Source: Aegilops tauschii subsp. strangulata
Lineage: Eukaryota; Streptophyta; Magnoliopsida; Poales; Poaceae
NCBI RefSeq assembly: GCF_002575655.3
Contig: NC_053035.3
Span: 89,553,322-89,617,321, forward strand
Length of the DNA stretch: 64,000 nucleotides
Reading direction: 5' to 3'
Shown: positions 12,301 to 22,425 of the stretch, in pieces
How the letters are laid out: each line of letters begins with the position of its first letter
Position numbering within the stretch: the stretch's first letter is position 1
Notes under the pieces: generated by a model
What the model was told of the DNA's origin: nothing
What the model saw: only the letters and a program-made list of their open reading frames with translations
The model's database searches: none
Program-made: the position numbers and the translations under genes

Positions 12301-12590
12301 CTACCACAACATACCTGGAAGACTTGCAAATGGGACAATAGTTCAAGTCCGCATAGTCAAGCCTAAACAAGACACATCCTTTCTCACAGGCATGTATCTT
12401 ATCATAGGGCATCTTCAGTGCACGGAGGATTTTGTCCGACTGGTACAGGTTTGCAGGCATTACATGGCCTTTGGAGAAAGCGTCCAAATACTGTCATCAT
12501 TGCATCGTAGCATTCTCTGCCCAAGTTGAACTGAGCCTTCAGAGCCATTACTTGTGAGATGGCATCCAACTGACAAAGCTCAGTGTGCTC
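9340..12590 (-). pseudogene. CACTA-1 TNP2-type transposase, degenerate
   Basis: On the minus strand the segments run as follows. Residues around 12,590-12,188 hold QLDAISQVMALKAQFNLGRE, a CPICKSSR zinc-binding motif and VPRLKRLFM. The next block (12,187-11,430) is the PF02992 core (MTWHKTGKR, GISTDGFSVFGM, YSCWPVFVFPLNLPP, CPTCKG). The following block (11,426-10,447) holds LPYFKDLLCPHNIDVMHTEKN and a DUF4218-like region with YFFRVLC and CWCYPTERM. A final block (10,140-9,340) is DUF4216-like (CYWFQP, YLPWACQTNP, WDVVYEVPPR). Breaks are a TAG at 12,188-12,190 where relatives have Gln before MTWH, and one-base frameshifts near 12,470, 11,415 and 10,668. The usual N-terminal MDR.WMY region is absent, because simple-sequence DNA starts at about 12,590. 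Confidence 0.88.
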
Positions 12591-12735
12591 ATGGGTCGGG
12601 GTGTCGTGTCGGGGTTAGGGGGTTAGGGGGTCGGGGGGTCGGGGTGTCGTGTCGGGGTCAGGGGGTTAGGGGGTCGGGTGTCGGGGTGGAGTCGGGTGTC
12701 GGGGTGTGGTGTCGGGGTTGGGGGGTCAGGGGGTC
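12590..12735. repeat. G-rich ggggtcgggg / gtgtcgtgtc repeat
   Basis: This is a short array of ggggt, tcgggg and ttaggggg words with many runs of four to six G on the plus strand, so G-quadruplex formation is possible. It directly abuts the broken N-terminus of the transposase. Confidence 0.8.
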
Positions 12736-13304
12736 TTCTCATTCTTCTACTACTTCTCATTCTTCTACTTCTTCTCATCCCCCGTCTTCTTCTTCTTCTT
12801 CTTCTTCTTGTTCTTCTTCTTCTTCTTCTTCTTTCTCCTCCTCCTCCTCCTCCTCCTCCTCCTCCTCCTCCTCCTCCTCCTCCTCCTCTTCTTCTTCTTC
12901 TTCTTCTTCTTCATCTTCTTCTTCTTCTTCTTCTTCTTCTTCTTCTTCTTCTTCTTCATCTTCTTCTTCTTCTTCTTCTTCTTCTTCTTCTTCTTCTTCT
13001 TCTTCTTCTTCTTCTTCTTCTTCTTCTTCTTCTTCTTCTTCTTCTTCTTCTTCTTCTTCTTCTTCTTCTTCTTCTTCTTCTTCTTCTTCTTCTTCTTCTT
13101 CTTCTTCTTCTTCTTCTTTCCCCTCCTCCTCCTCCTCCTCCACCTCCTCCTCCTCCTCTTCTTCTTCTTCTTCTTCTTCTTCTTCTTCTTCTTCTTCTTC
13201 TTCTTCTTCTTCTTCTTCTTCTTCTTTCTCCTCCTCCTCCTCCTCCTCCTCCTCTTCCTCTTCTTCTTCTTCTTCTTCTTCTTCTTCTTCTTCCCCCTTC
13301 TACT
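12736..13304. repeat. Long (TTC)n/(TCC)n microsatellite
   Basis: About 570 bp of nearly pure TTC, with three shorter TCC blocks (about 12,834-12,888, 13,118-13,157 and 13,225-13,250). All frames read as homopolymer-like peptides, so the apparent open frames here are artefacts. Purine/pyrimidine asymmetry is complete (GAA on the minus strand), so triplex formation is possible. Length may vary between assemblies. Confidence 0.95.
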
Positions 13305-13305
13305 T

Positions 13306-13460
13306 AACCTAAAGCTAAACTAAAAACCTAAACTAATTAAAACTAAACTATTTAAACTAATTAAACCTAAACTAATTAAACTAAATAACCTAAACTAATT
13401 AATTCTAAACTGAAAAAACATAAACTAAAAAACCTTATCTAAACAGAAAAAAACAAAAAA
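13306..13460. repeat. AT-rich aaacctaaactaattaa repeat
   Basis: Irregular repeats of cctaaacta, attaaacta and aaaccta words occur with no coding potential. The AAACCTA words recall the plant telomere unit but are not in a regular 7-bp array. Confidence 0.7.
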
Positions 13461-13465
13461 AACAG

Positions 13466-13790
13466 AAAAAAATGGGAGGGGCTCACTGTGGGGGGCGGCG
13501 ACGGGTCGGGGAGGGGCCGGCGATGGGGGGCCGGGGCGGGGCGGTGGAGGAGGCGGGGCGGCGGGGGCCCGGCCAGCGGGGGGCCGGGGCGGGGCGGTGG
13601 AGGAGGCGGGGCGGCGGGGGCCCCGGCGGTTGGGGGCCGGGGCGGCGGGGGGGGGGGGGGGGGGGCGGTGGGGCGCGGGGCGGCGGGGGGACGGGGCGGT
13701 GGGGCGGCGGGCGGCGGCGGCGGCGGCGGGGGGGTGGGAGGAGAAGGGCGAGGACGAAGTGAGTAACGGGCGGGGGGGGTACCGGCCGTT
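13466..13790. repeat. G-rich ggggcggcgggg block
   Basis: Extremely G-rich plus strand (ggggcgg, ggccgggg and a run of more than fifteen G near 13,650). A near-direct duplication of cggggcggggcggtggagg occurs at about 13,530 and 13,583. It is followed directly by the subterminal repeats. Frames here are compositional artefacts. Confidence 0.85.
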
Positions 13791-13794
13791 AGTC

Positions 13795-14128
13795 AAGTGC
13801 CCTCTTTGCCGTCAGCCAGCCTTTGCCGTCCGCCTTTTTGCCTCTTTGCCGTCTGCTAGCGGACGGCAAAGAGGTGGGCCGTTAAGATCTTTTCAAACGA
13901 GCGGGGGGTGGGGGCCACCACACTCTTTGCCGTCTGCCAGCGGACAGCAAAGATTCTTTGCCGTCTGCTGGCAGACGGCAAAGAGCTGGCTGATGGCAAA
14001 GAGCTTCTTTGCCGTCAGCCTTTTCTTTGCCGTCTGCCTATGTGTAGCTGATGGCAAAGAGCTTCTTTGCCGTCAGCTAGCAGACGACAAAGAGCTGGCA
14101 GATGGCAAATTAGCTGATTCCAGTAGTG
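13795..14128. repeat. CACTA-1 right subterminal repeats and terminal inverted repeat
   Basis: About a dozen TTTGCCGTC/GACGGCAAA motifs, several paired as hairpins (for example 13,961-13,983), precede the terminal inverted repeat that ends at 14,128. They mirror the left array and confirm that both ends belong to one element. Confidence 0.88.
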
Positions 14129-14131
14129 ATA
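14129..14131. repeat. Target-site duplication ATA, right of CACTA-1
   Basis: This is the right-hand copy of the 3-bp duplication. Element A spacer sequence resumes immediately after it. Confidence 0.85.
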
Positions 14132-14451
14132 ATTGAGGGCCAGTCTTTGGTGACTTTGGTTCATATTCCGGGTTATATATAAAGTCTATGATTCTCAGTG
14201 CGGTAAGCCGCCCAGAGCCTTGCGATTTGTTTTCTATGCAGGACAATTAAAGATAGTTCCTCAAGCTTAAGGAAAATAAATGATCAATTGTAACCCGGAG
14301 GAATATCAAAAAGCAACTTCAATGGAGTTAAGCATTCAACACGTGCACGATGGCACGACAAAGTTAAGTATTTGTCCTACTCTATTACAAGACTCCCCGA
14401 GTCCAAAAGGTGAGGCATTGTTTTAAAGCATCACCATGAGCCGCCTAAAAA
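14132..14451. other. Element A spacer between the CACTA insertion and the antisense gene
   Basis: I see no coding frame. This continues the spacer interrupted at 5,029 and includes the region where the antisense gene would terminate. Confidence 0.6.
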
Positions 14452-17400
14452 TCAAGGTGCTTGTTGGGTCGAAGCTTCCGGCTCATCCCTCTCCGCTCCT
14501 CCGGCTAATTCCATGACCTGGAAGGTTGATGATTTCCAGTCAATGCCGCTCAAAGCTTCAAATTGAGCCTCGTCATCAATTAACCCGGCCGGGTCAACTT
14601 CTGGGGCGAAGGTATGCTTACGAGTCGGAGGGATCAAGCTGATTGCTTCATAGCGTGGAGTGGGGATCCTCTGATTTTCCGCATCATAGCCCGGCTGATA
14701 CTTGGTAAGGTCGGTGTCATTCCCAATCAGGGTGGCCACCGGGCGCACGCTCTTCACACAGGCAACGAAATCTTTCTGGTCAAAGGGGGTGCCGTCTTCC
14801 TTCAGGCTGGGGTATCCAAGAGCGATGTCGGCCGGGTCTAGCTCCTGGAGAAAAGCCTTGGCCCGGCTCAAAGCAGCTATAGCTCCGGCTCTTGCAGAGC
14901 CCCGTCTTAGCTCTTGGAAGCGCTGAGGAAGAACGGAAAGCCGCTTGAGTACGTCCGCCAGGTGAGTCGGAACCTCGTTGGACAGAGCCACAACGGCTAA
15001 TGCATGCTGTGACCCGGTGTAGAGTTGCTCCACCAAGGTGTACACGGCCTTCAGCTTGGTCAGAACATTCTGATTAAGGTTGGAGCTTCTGGGGCCTGCA
15101 TAACAAAGTTAGGTGAGATGATGGCAATTGTGCGACTTCTAAGACATAAAGAATGTAAGCTTGTTAAAGGCTTGCAGAATGACTTACCGAAGATTGCGGC
15201 GACCATCTGTGACACATGGCGTTGTAAGCCGGAGAGTTCGGCGGTTCTCTCCGTCAGAGCAGCCTCCGCTTGTTCGGCCCGGCTGAGCAAAGCAGTTTTC
15301 TCCTCGGCCCAAGTCTTTCTTTCTGTTTCAAATTTCTTCTTCAGCTTTTCTTGTGCAGCAACACCGAACTCAAATTTGGCGTTGGCCTTCCGGGTCTCAG
15401 TTTCCTGAGTCTTCAGGCGGTTCATCAGCTCAGAGATTTCAGCTTCAAATTTCTTGCAGGCAGCCTGTACAAATTCCGGGTTACAGTGTGAGTGATTATT
15501 ATGCAACATTAAAGTCCCAAGCACTTTGCAAGCAAAGACACTTGGCACTTGGTGGCTAATGTAGGCTGAAAGATTCTATTTATAATTGCCGGTTCATGAA
15601 GGTAAGCCGGAAGTTAAGTCTACAACATATTCTATCATAAGTAATAGACTTGGGGGCTAGCATGGTAAGACTGACTATGGAGTAAGCAAGAGAGTTGTAC
15701 CTCAGATTTTTGCTGTATCTGCTTCACCATGTCAATCTCCAGGTCCCGGCTGTTGTGCACTTGACCAATGTAACCAGAAACAATGTCTCCAATGCTCAAG
15801 TTAGCATAGTCAGTGATCTCCAGTCTAGCCCTGCGACGCTCTAGCAGCTCTTCCTTGGCAGAGCATCTGGCCAGCACAGTGGGTCTTCCCGGCTCAACAT
15901 ATTCAGTCCGGGTAATCACCACATCCGGGTCATCGGCTGGTTGAGCTGAGCTGGCAATCTCCGGGTTGTCGGAACCCGCCATGGTTTGTTCTTCAGTTGA
16001 GGCGGCGGTGTCCGGAGCTGGTGCAGATGGCGGCTCAGAGGTAGAGGCATTGGGTTCAGTTAAGTCCGGCTCTTCGACCGGCTTATTTTTCTTGGCCCTC
16101 TTGCTGAGCTTGGCTTGGGCACTAAAAGTCAAAAGGTTAGTACAAAAAGCATAAGTAAGATAAGCACAAAATGAGGTGGTTATCATTACCCGGGTGCGGT
16201 CTTGAAAGCCGGCAAGTTGGATTGCATGGAGTCACCGGACGAAGGTGAAGTTTCCTGATAGTTTGAATCAGACGAATTGAGTGGTTGACGAGTGACGCCC
16301 GCTAAAGGATGAAAAGGGTATAAGTTGGAGATAACCTCAGTCCGGCGCTTTCTGGATGCTTCGGGTAAGCCGGAGGAGAGGTCTGCATCCTTGCTGGCCC
16401 GGGTTTGCCTCCGGCTCTCATGAATCTATTGCTTCAAAAGAAATTGAGGATCTGGATAAGCTAAAGGATGCGAAAATCTTACTTTCCGGATTACTCTTCG
16501 GACTTTCAGCCTTGGCAAGGGGTCCGAGTCGGAGGAAAGTATAGTTACCTCTTCAGTCACCGGGTTACTCGCTCCGGTATCATCCTGCGGATAAACAAGT
16601 CAATAAGGTGGTTAAAAAACAGACGAAAAACAAAAGAAGAGCTTAACAAATCAAGGGCTACCTCTGACTCGGAGCTATCATCCAACTGAAGCAGCTCTGA
16701 GGCGCTAGGCCTACTTCCCTTCTTGCGGGGAGCGGCTCTCCTGGCGGCTTTCTTAGCCTTCCTGGCTTTTTTAGCAGCCTCATGGTCTCTTGACTTTCCA
16801 GAACTTGTCATTAGCCTGGAAAAATGCAACAAAGGTTTCCTTGAGGTTAAAACGAAAACTGTTAGAATGGAAAGTAAAGTGCTCAGATTGGTAGATTACC
16901 GCCGGAGCCGGGTTAGCTTGGCAGAAGGGGCTTAAGCCGGTCCTCCAGCAGTCTGCTAAGCTCTCGTTCAATAGGGACTTGGTCATGTCGTCCACGACGT
17001 CCTCAGGTAGATCATTGGGGCTGTGCCGCAGAGGGTCATCCTTCCGGCCCGTGTAATCACACATTAAGCCGGGGCGGCGGCTCAAGGGAATCACCCGCCA
17101 AGAAAGCCAGACCCGGACCAGATCAACGCCGTTGAGGCCATTTCCCAGAAGAGCCTTAATCTTGTTGATGGTGGGGATCAGTGGTTGACGCTCAGCTTGA
17201 GATAGTTTATCTGGCAGGGGGTGATTTGGCTCCAGACGCAGAGCACGAAAGCCGGGCAGAGGGTTCTCATCAGCCGGAGAAGTATCCTGGCAGTAGAACC
17301 ATGTCTGGTTCCAGTCCTTTAGGTGGCTTGGCGGCTCAGCGTAAGGAAAGAGGCAATCTCTCCGTCGTTGAATGGAGATTCTGCCAAGTTCCAAGCTAGG

Positions 17401-18540
17401 CCCGTTGGCGCACTCATTCTGGCGGTTCAGATAAAATAGCTCCCTAAAGAGCAGTAGGCTGGGCTCTTCTCCAAGGTATACTTCGCAGAACACTTGAAAG
17501 TTGCAAATATTTGACACGGAATTGGGTCCTATGTCTTGCGGCCGCAGATCGAAGAAGATCAGAACGTCTCTAAAGAATTTTGAACCGGGAGGTGCAAAAC
17601 CCCGGCTCATGTGATCAGCGAATATCACAACCTCTCCGTCTCTTGGTTGAGGTTTTTCTTCGGACGGGTCAGGAGCACGATAAGACATGACCTCCTTCTT
17701 AGGCAGGTAACCCGTCTTCACGAAATCAGCTAAAGTATCATCAGTAATATTGGATCTCATCCAGTTGCACGTGATGGGTGCCTTGGGAGCCTTGGGCGGC
17801 ATTGTGAAAGACGAAAGCCTATGACAAAAAGAAATGTCTGGTTCAACCATAAGCCGCAGGAAGTTTACAGTTCAGTATTCAAGATGGCGGCTTATGAAGG
17901 GGCCTAATGACATATGGCTAATTGTGTCGGGTTATCTAAGCCGCTATGGGCATCGTGAGTAATTCAAGTTGTTTAAAACTCTATCATAAGTGAGCCAGAA
18001 ATTTCACAGCACATGGCCTCCTTTAAGTCGGAGATATGAGCCGCTCTAGCTAACAGATGCAATTTTTGACTAAGTGTGGCACAAACAAGTTTCACAGATC
18101 GCAGTAATTATTTGGCATCAAACGATCGACTAGAAAGAAAAAATTTCTAGACCTAGAAGCTGATACAGAGAAGTTCATGAGCTCTAAGGAGATCTCTTTG
18201 CAAGTAAAGGGGACACGCTACTATTGAAAATGGGTGCGAAACCACAGCCGCACGAGCTCTATATGGTTTCTGGATCCAAGGGGGCCGTGTGGGAAGAACT
18301 GTGAAGAAATCGCGACGAACTGTGAAGAACACGGAAGAACGGCAAGAACCCTACTGCGGATCTATTCTATGGAGTGGCAAGGACTTACGGGTGCTGATGA
18401 GTCGCGGAGGTCGCCGCCGTTTCTCTGGACCAGTTCAGGGTGATGCAGCGGCCGAGGTTGACGAAGACCAGGGGCGCGGCGGCGGCGGCGGAGCTCGAGC
18501 TCTCGGGTGTCAGAGGAGGAAGACGATGGAGGAGATAAGT
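14452..18540 (-). CDS. Element A antisense additional gene, PF04195-like, multi-exon, with probable frameshift
   Basis: The gene is transcribed opposite to gag-pol. A non-coding first exon (about 18,540-18,389) ends at a consensus donor, CCC|GTAAGT (intron from 18,388). The acceptor TTTTTGTCATAG gives an exon starting at 17,818, with ATG at 17,800-17,802 (MPPKAPKAP). That exon codes 301 residues to 16,900 and ends in phase at GCG|GTAATC. It holds the Transposase_28-like block (SRGFAPP...FFRDVLIFF, ICNFQVFCEVYLGEEPSLLLFRELF, WFYCQD). The next exon (16,815-16,662) is Lys/Arg-rich (KKARKAKKAARR) and appears to contain a one-base frameshift near 16,790. Small exons follow, then a coiled-coil region (15,060-15,548) and an acidic tail (15,045-14,452). 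Antisense extra genes are known in Tat elements. Their function is not established. Confidence 0.75.
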
Positions 18541-18564
18541 GAATGAAGGCTTATGGGCCGGGCC

Positions 18565-18572
18565 TATTTATA
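18565..18572 (-). promoter_or_regulatory. TATA box for the element A antisense gene
   Basis: TATAAATA on the minus strand lies about 25-35 bp upstream of the proposed 5' untranslated exon. It is oriented opposite to the LTR promoter. Confidence 0.6.
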
Positions 18573-18856
18573 AGGTGCGGCTAATAAGTGGGCGTGAGAA
18601 ACGAGGAGGCCAAGGCGTGATTATCTCGCCACAGAAGCGCCTCGATTTTCGGGATGGCCATTAAAGATAAGATCCGTTGGGGTATGACAGAATAAAAAAA
18701 TGAACTTAATGGAAGATGACGTCATGGCGGGTTATCAGGAATCCAGAAGACGATGTCATGGCGGGTTATAACCTTCGCACAAATATAAGCCGGAAGATTT
18801 TCTCTCAAAGAGATTGAAGATTGACATGAACCGGTTCAAATCAATCTGGGGCCTAA

Positions 18857-19375
18857 TGTTGAGGATATAACCATTAGAGTCGCCCGCCCAGGAGGGGCCG
18901 GGTTACGTCATAATGGTCATCACGCGAAGCCCTGTACCAAACTTGAAGACGGCGGGTCAATAATGGGCTCAAGACCTGGAGATGGCTTAAGGCCCGTAGT
19001 GATAACCGCCGTTATGGTGAAACTTGTAGTGTAAGGCAAGAATAGTTAAGAGTCCGAGCCGGACACTGTTATGAGCCGGCCGGGACTCTAAGAGCCGCTG
19101 GGCGTCAACCTCTCTATATAAAGGGACGACCCGGCGGCGGTTTAGGGACAAGTAAGACCAAATCGATAACCAGGCAGGACGGTTTAGCTCCTGGTCGTAG
19201 AAACCCTGATCAATACCACCTCAACTGGACGTAGGCTTTTACCTTCATCGTAAGGGGCCGAACCAGTATAACCCTCCTGTTCCTTGTCCCGTTTAACCCC
19301 TTTAAGCTTCCTAGCTGCGATGGTTCCACGACTAAGTCCTTGCACGAGGACATCTGCCGTGACAATTCCACGACA
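18857..19375 (+). repeat. Element A 3' LTR
   Basis: The LTR starts TGTTGAGGATATAACC at 18,857, just after a polypurine-like ctggggcctaa, and ends ...CCACGACA at 19,375. It is 519 bp long, with TG...CA ends and a TATA box at 19,115-19,123 (TATATAAAG). The start resembles the LTR of element B (TGTTGGGGATATAACT), so the two elements are related families. The 5' LTR is outside the window. Confidence 0.88.
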
Positions 19376-21899
19376 CGGTTGATGTATTTTAATTAAGTCA
19401 AGTGACAAGTTCTCTACAACCGGACATTAACAAATTCCCATCTGCCTCATAACCGCGGGCACGGCTTTCGAAAGTTAATACCCTGCAGGGGTGTCCCAAC
19501 TTAGCCCATTATAAGCTCTCACGGTCAACAAAGGATAAACCTTCTTCCAGGAAGACCCGATCAGTCTCAGAATCCCGGTTTACAAGACATTTCGACAATG
19601 GTAAAACAAGACCAGCAAAGCCGCCCGAATGTGCCGACAAATCCCGATAGGAGCTGCACATATCTCGTTCTTAGGGCACACCGGATGAGCCAGACGTCGG
19701 GTTGGCATAGACCCTGGTTGCCCAGGGGGCGCCGGACATCGCTCGGTTTGGGCCAGCACTCAAAGGAGCACTGGTCCGGGGGTTTAAATAAAGATGACCC
19801 TTGGACTCGCAAAAACCCAAGGGAAAATGGCTTAGGTGGAAAATGGTAAAACCAAGGTTGGGCCTTGCTGGAGGAGTTTTATCCAAGGCGAACTGTCAAG
19901 GGGGTCCCATAAATCACCCAACCGCGTAAGGAACGCAAACTCAAGGAACATAATACCGGTATGACAGAAACTAAGGCGGCAAGAGTGGAACAAAACACCA
20001 GGCATAAGGCCGAGCCTTCCACCCTTTACCAAATATATAGATGCATTAATTAAATAAGAGATATTGTGATATTCCAAAAATATCCATGTTCCAACATGGA
20101 ACCAACTTCAACTTCACCTGCAACTAGCAACGCTATAAGAAGGGCTGAGCAAAAGCGGTAACTTAGCCAAACAACGGTTTCCTAGGAAAGGATGGTTAGA
20201 GGCTTGACATGGCAATATGGGAGGCATGATATAGCAAGTGGTAGGTAGCGCAGCATAGCAATAGAACGAACAACTAGCAAAGCAAAGATAGAAGTGATTT
20301 CGAGGGTATGGTCATCTTGCCTGCAAGGTTCTCAGAGTTGTCGAAAGCTTGATCCTCGTAAGCGTACTCAACAGGTTCCTCGTTCACGAACTCGTCTCCC
20401 GGATCTACCCACAGCAAGAATACAAGCAATGGAACCACAATCAATCACGGAAAATGCACAAGCAACATGATGCACTACATGCATGATATGCGAGACATGA
20501 TATGCAATGCGTATGTGTGCTCCGGAAGAAAAAGGATGAACAAGGAAGTAACTTGGCAAACCAAGTATGCCACTGGAAAGATGAGATGATTTCGGTCGAA
20601 ATCGATATAAAGTTCACCGGAAACGGATGCACGGTTTGCAAATGGCAAGCAAAACAAGAATGACACGATTCTGCGATTAACAACATGATAGCACATAGAA
20701 TGCAACAAGTAACTATGCTACAGTACTCCCACATAGCAACAAAGCATATGGCAGTGATCTATAGAAGATGGTTGACAAAAGATGAACACTTAGCTACGGC
20801 TATATCACACCATAACAGGTTCAAACAAGCATGGCAAAAGTGCAAAAGATATCAGTTTCACAGACTTGGTGAAATTACTGGACATGGCATAAACAGCATC
20901 AGGTAGCAATGTTCAGAGCAAGCAAAACAGATGCTACATTAAATTAACATAGCAAAACAAGGCATGGAATGAATCTACTAAATGCATATAAAAAAAGTCC
21001 CTTACTGACCAACAGCCAAAAAAAGACAGAAGATATGATGGCACCCATGTAAACATAGCAAGTTTCGTTAACAGGTTTCAGACTTAGCAGAAAACAGAGC
21101 ATGGCATTAACAGAATTATGAAGGCATCTTTGTGAGCTTGATGCACTCATCACAAAGCAATTCATGACAAAACAAGCATACCTACAGCAAGATGGCATGT
21201 TTGTGAAGTTAACCATGGCAAGATCAAGTACATAGCATGAAAGGATCAACTACAACAACCTTGGCAAAATTGAATATCATGTTAACATTCTGCCAGGAAT
21301 ATTTTATTGCAAAAGTAGAGCAAGATTAAGACATGCTATGGCACTCCATAATTGCAAACAGGAGCATGGATGGATAGAGAACAACTATATCTACAAAACA
21401 TCCTTACTGAATATACTCAAAATAAGCATGGATCTCTCTGTAGCCACATGGATACGTAGCAACAAAATAACAGCAGATAAAAGACTTGGCAAAATCCTAA
21501 GTCCCTGAAAACAGGAACATCACGAAGCCTAGTTTGCATGGTTGTGCTAGTCACCACATAGATCACAAAAATACAAGGCATAGACCTCTGTAAAGATGGA
21601 ATGGCATAGATCAAAACACCTGTAGAGCTCATGCCCATAAGATGCACACATCAAATGCAAAAAAAATAACAAAACATCAAGTTCTGATAAGTAACAGCAG
21701 TAAACATCATATAGCACTCTTGCACCAGAGATTTGGGCTCAAGATGAACTCAAATGAGCATGGCACAATGTAACAAAATGAAGAGCATCTCGAGACGAAC
21801 ATTTCGATATATCATGAACGCAAAACGGAGCAGTATGCAATGAGATATGATGCGATGAACATGAGCACATAATGCAACATCCTCGGGACTTGGCAGAAA

Positions 21900-22390
21900 T
21901 ATCAGGGTCAACCTCTCTTTGGATCTGGCACGCGAACCGAGGCGGCGGCGGATCTCGCCGGATCTCCGCCGGAGAAGTGGCCGGAGGAGAGGGAGACGCG
22001 GACGGAGGTCGGGCGGAGAGGGAGGAGACCGGAGTAGGCGGCGAGGCGCGGCGTCGGGGCACGCCGGCGCGGGGAGCGCGGGTCCCGGCCACCGGGGCGG
22101 CGAGGCGCGGCACGGGCGAGGTGGCGGCGGTCGGCGGCGGACGGCAGACGTGGCCGCGGAGGAGCGGAGACGGCGGGCGGCGGCGGGAGCCTGGGGCGCG
22201 GGCGACGGGGCGCGCGGGATCTGGGCCGGGAGGGCCTCCCGCGAGCCCTGCGTGCTGCGGCGGCGGGCGGCGAAGTGGGCGCGGGCACGGGTGACGTGGC
22301 GCCCGCCGGTTGGCTGCGGGCGGCGGCGCGGGTTCGTCCGGCCGGACCGGACTTGTCCGGCGCGCGGAGGGAGCGGGGCTAGGGTTGATC
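21900..22390. other. CpG-rich block inside the long LTR
   Basis: About 490 bp of GC-rich sequence lies just downstream of the LTR TATA box on the minus strand. Several overlapping frames are open on both strands, which is what high GC content produces. None resembles a known domain. I treat it as leader or regulatory DNA, not as a gene. Confidence 0.6.
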
Positions 22391-22417
22391 TGTGCGAAAA
22401 TTTCGGAGGGCTCACTT

Positions 22418-22425
22418 ATTTATAG
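22418..22425 (-). promoter_or_regulatory. TATA box of the long LTR
   Basis: TATAAATA on the minus strand lies about 535 bp into the LTR, followed downstream on that strand by a CpG-rich leader (about 22,390-21,900). Confidence 0.6.

Larger units (their letters stand above)
5030..14128 (-). mobile_element. CACTA (En/Spm) DNA transposon CACTA-1, nested in element A
   Basis: The left end begins CACTACAGGAAACAGCTACT at 5,030. The right end is the inverted CACTACTGGAATCAGCTAAT ending at 14,128. Both ends are flanked by the trinucleotide ATA (5,027-5,029 and 14,129-14,131), the 3-bp duplication typical of CACTA. The length is 9,099 bp. Both ends carry arrays of TTTGCCGTC motifs and inverted copies. 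Inside, on the minus strand, are a TNP2-type transposase (PF02992, with DUF4218 and DUF4216 regions) and a second gene of the PF03004 (Ptta/En/Spm) class. The transposase has a stop and several frameshifts, so this copy needs help to move. Confidence 0.95.
1..19375 (+). mobile_element. Tat-lineage Ty3/Gypsy LTR retrotransposon (element A), 5' end outside the window, split by a CACTA insertion
   Basis: The order is gag C-terminus, protease, reverse transcriptase, Ty3 RNase H, a second (archaeal-type) RNase H and integrase on the plus strand, then an antisense gene and a 3' LTR. The RT-RH-aRH-INT order with an antisense gene before the 3' LTR is known for the Tat/Retand lineage of Gypsy elements. 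The element begins before base 1 and ends with the LTR at 19,375. The CACTA element at 5,030-14,128 interrupts the non-coding part after pol and splits the element into two blocks of about 5.0 and 5.2 kb. The right flank continues as a long LTR of another family, so element A inserted into that LTR. The expected 5-bp duplication on this side is CGGTT (19,376-19,380), and the matching left copy is outside the window. Pol carries stops and a frameshift, so this copy is not autonomous. Confidence 0.9.

Noticed and set aside
12678..13323. Long open frames coding poly-Ser, poly-Leu, poly-Phe, poly-Glu or poly-Lys
   Set aside because: They are translations of the (TTC)n/(TCC)n tract and exist in every frame on both strands. 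No domain or start context supports them.
13306..13460. Interstitial telomere repeat
   Set aside because: Words resembling AAACCTA occur but are not arranged as a regular 7-bp AAACCCT array.
13425..14136. Gly/Arg/Ala/Pro-rich open frames on both strands
   Set aside because: They arise from the G-rich block and run into the CACTA subterminal repeats. Composition explains them.
19376..19380. Treating 19,376 as the natural end of the long LTR
   Set aside because: The boundary is created by element A's insertion. The LTR has no CA/TG end there, and the flank on the other side of element A is outside the window.
21739..22425. Several overlapping open frames of 120-220 codons
   Set aside because: They lie in a GC-rich LTR leader, overlap on both strands and show no domain.
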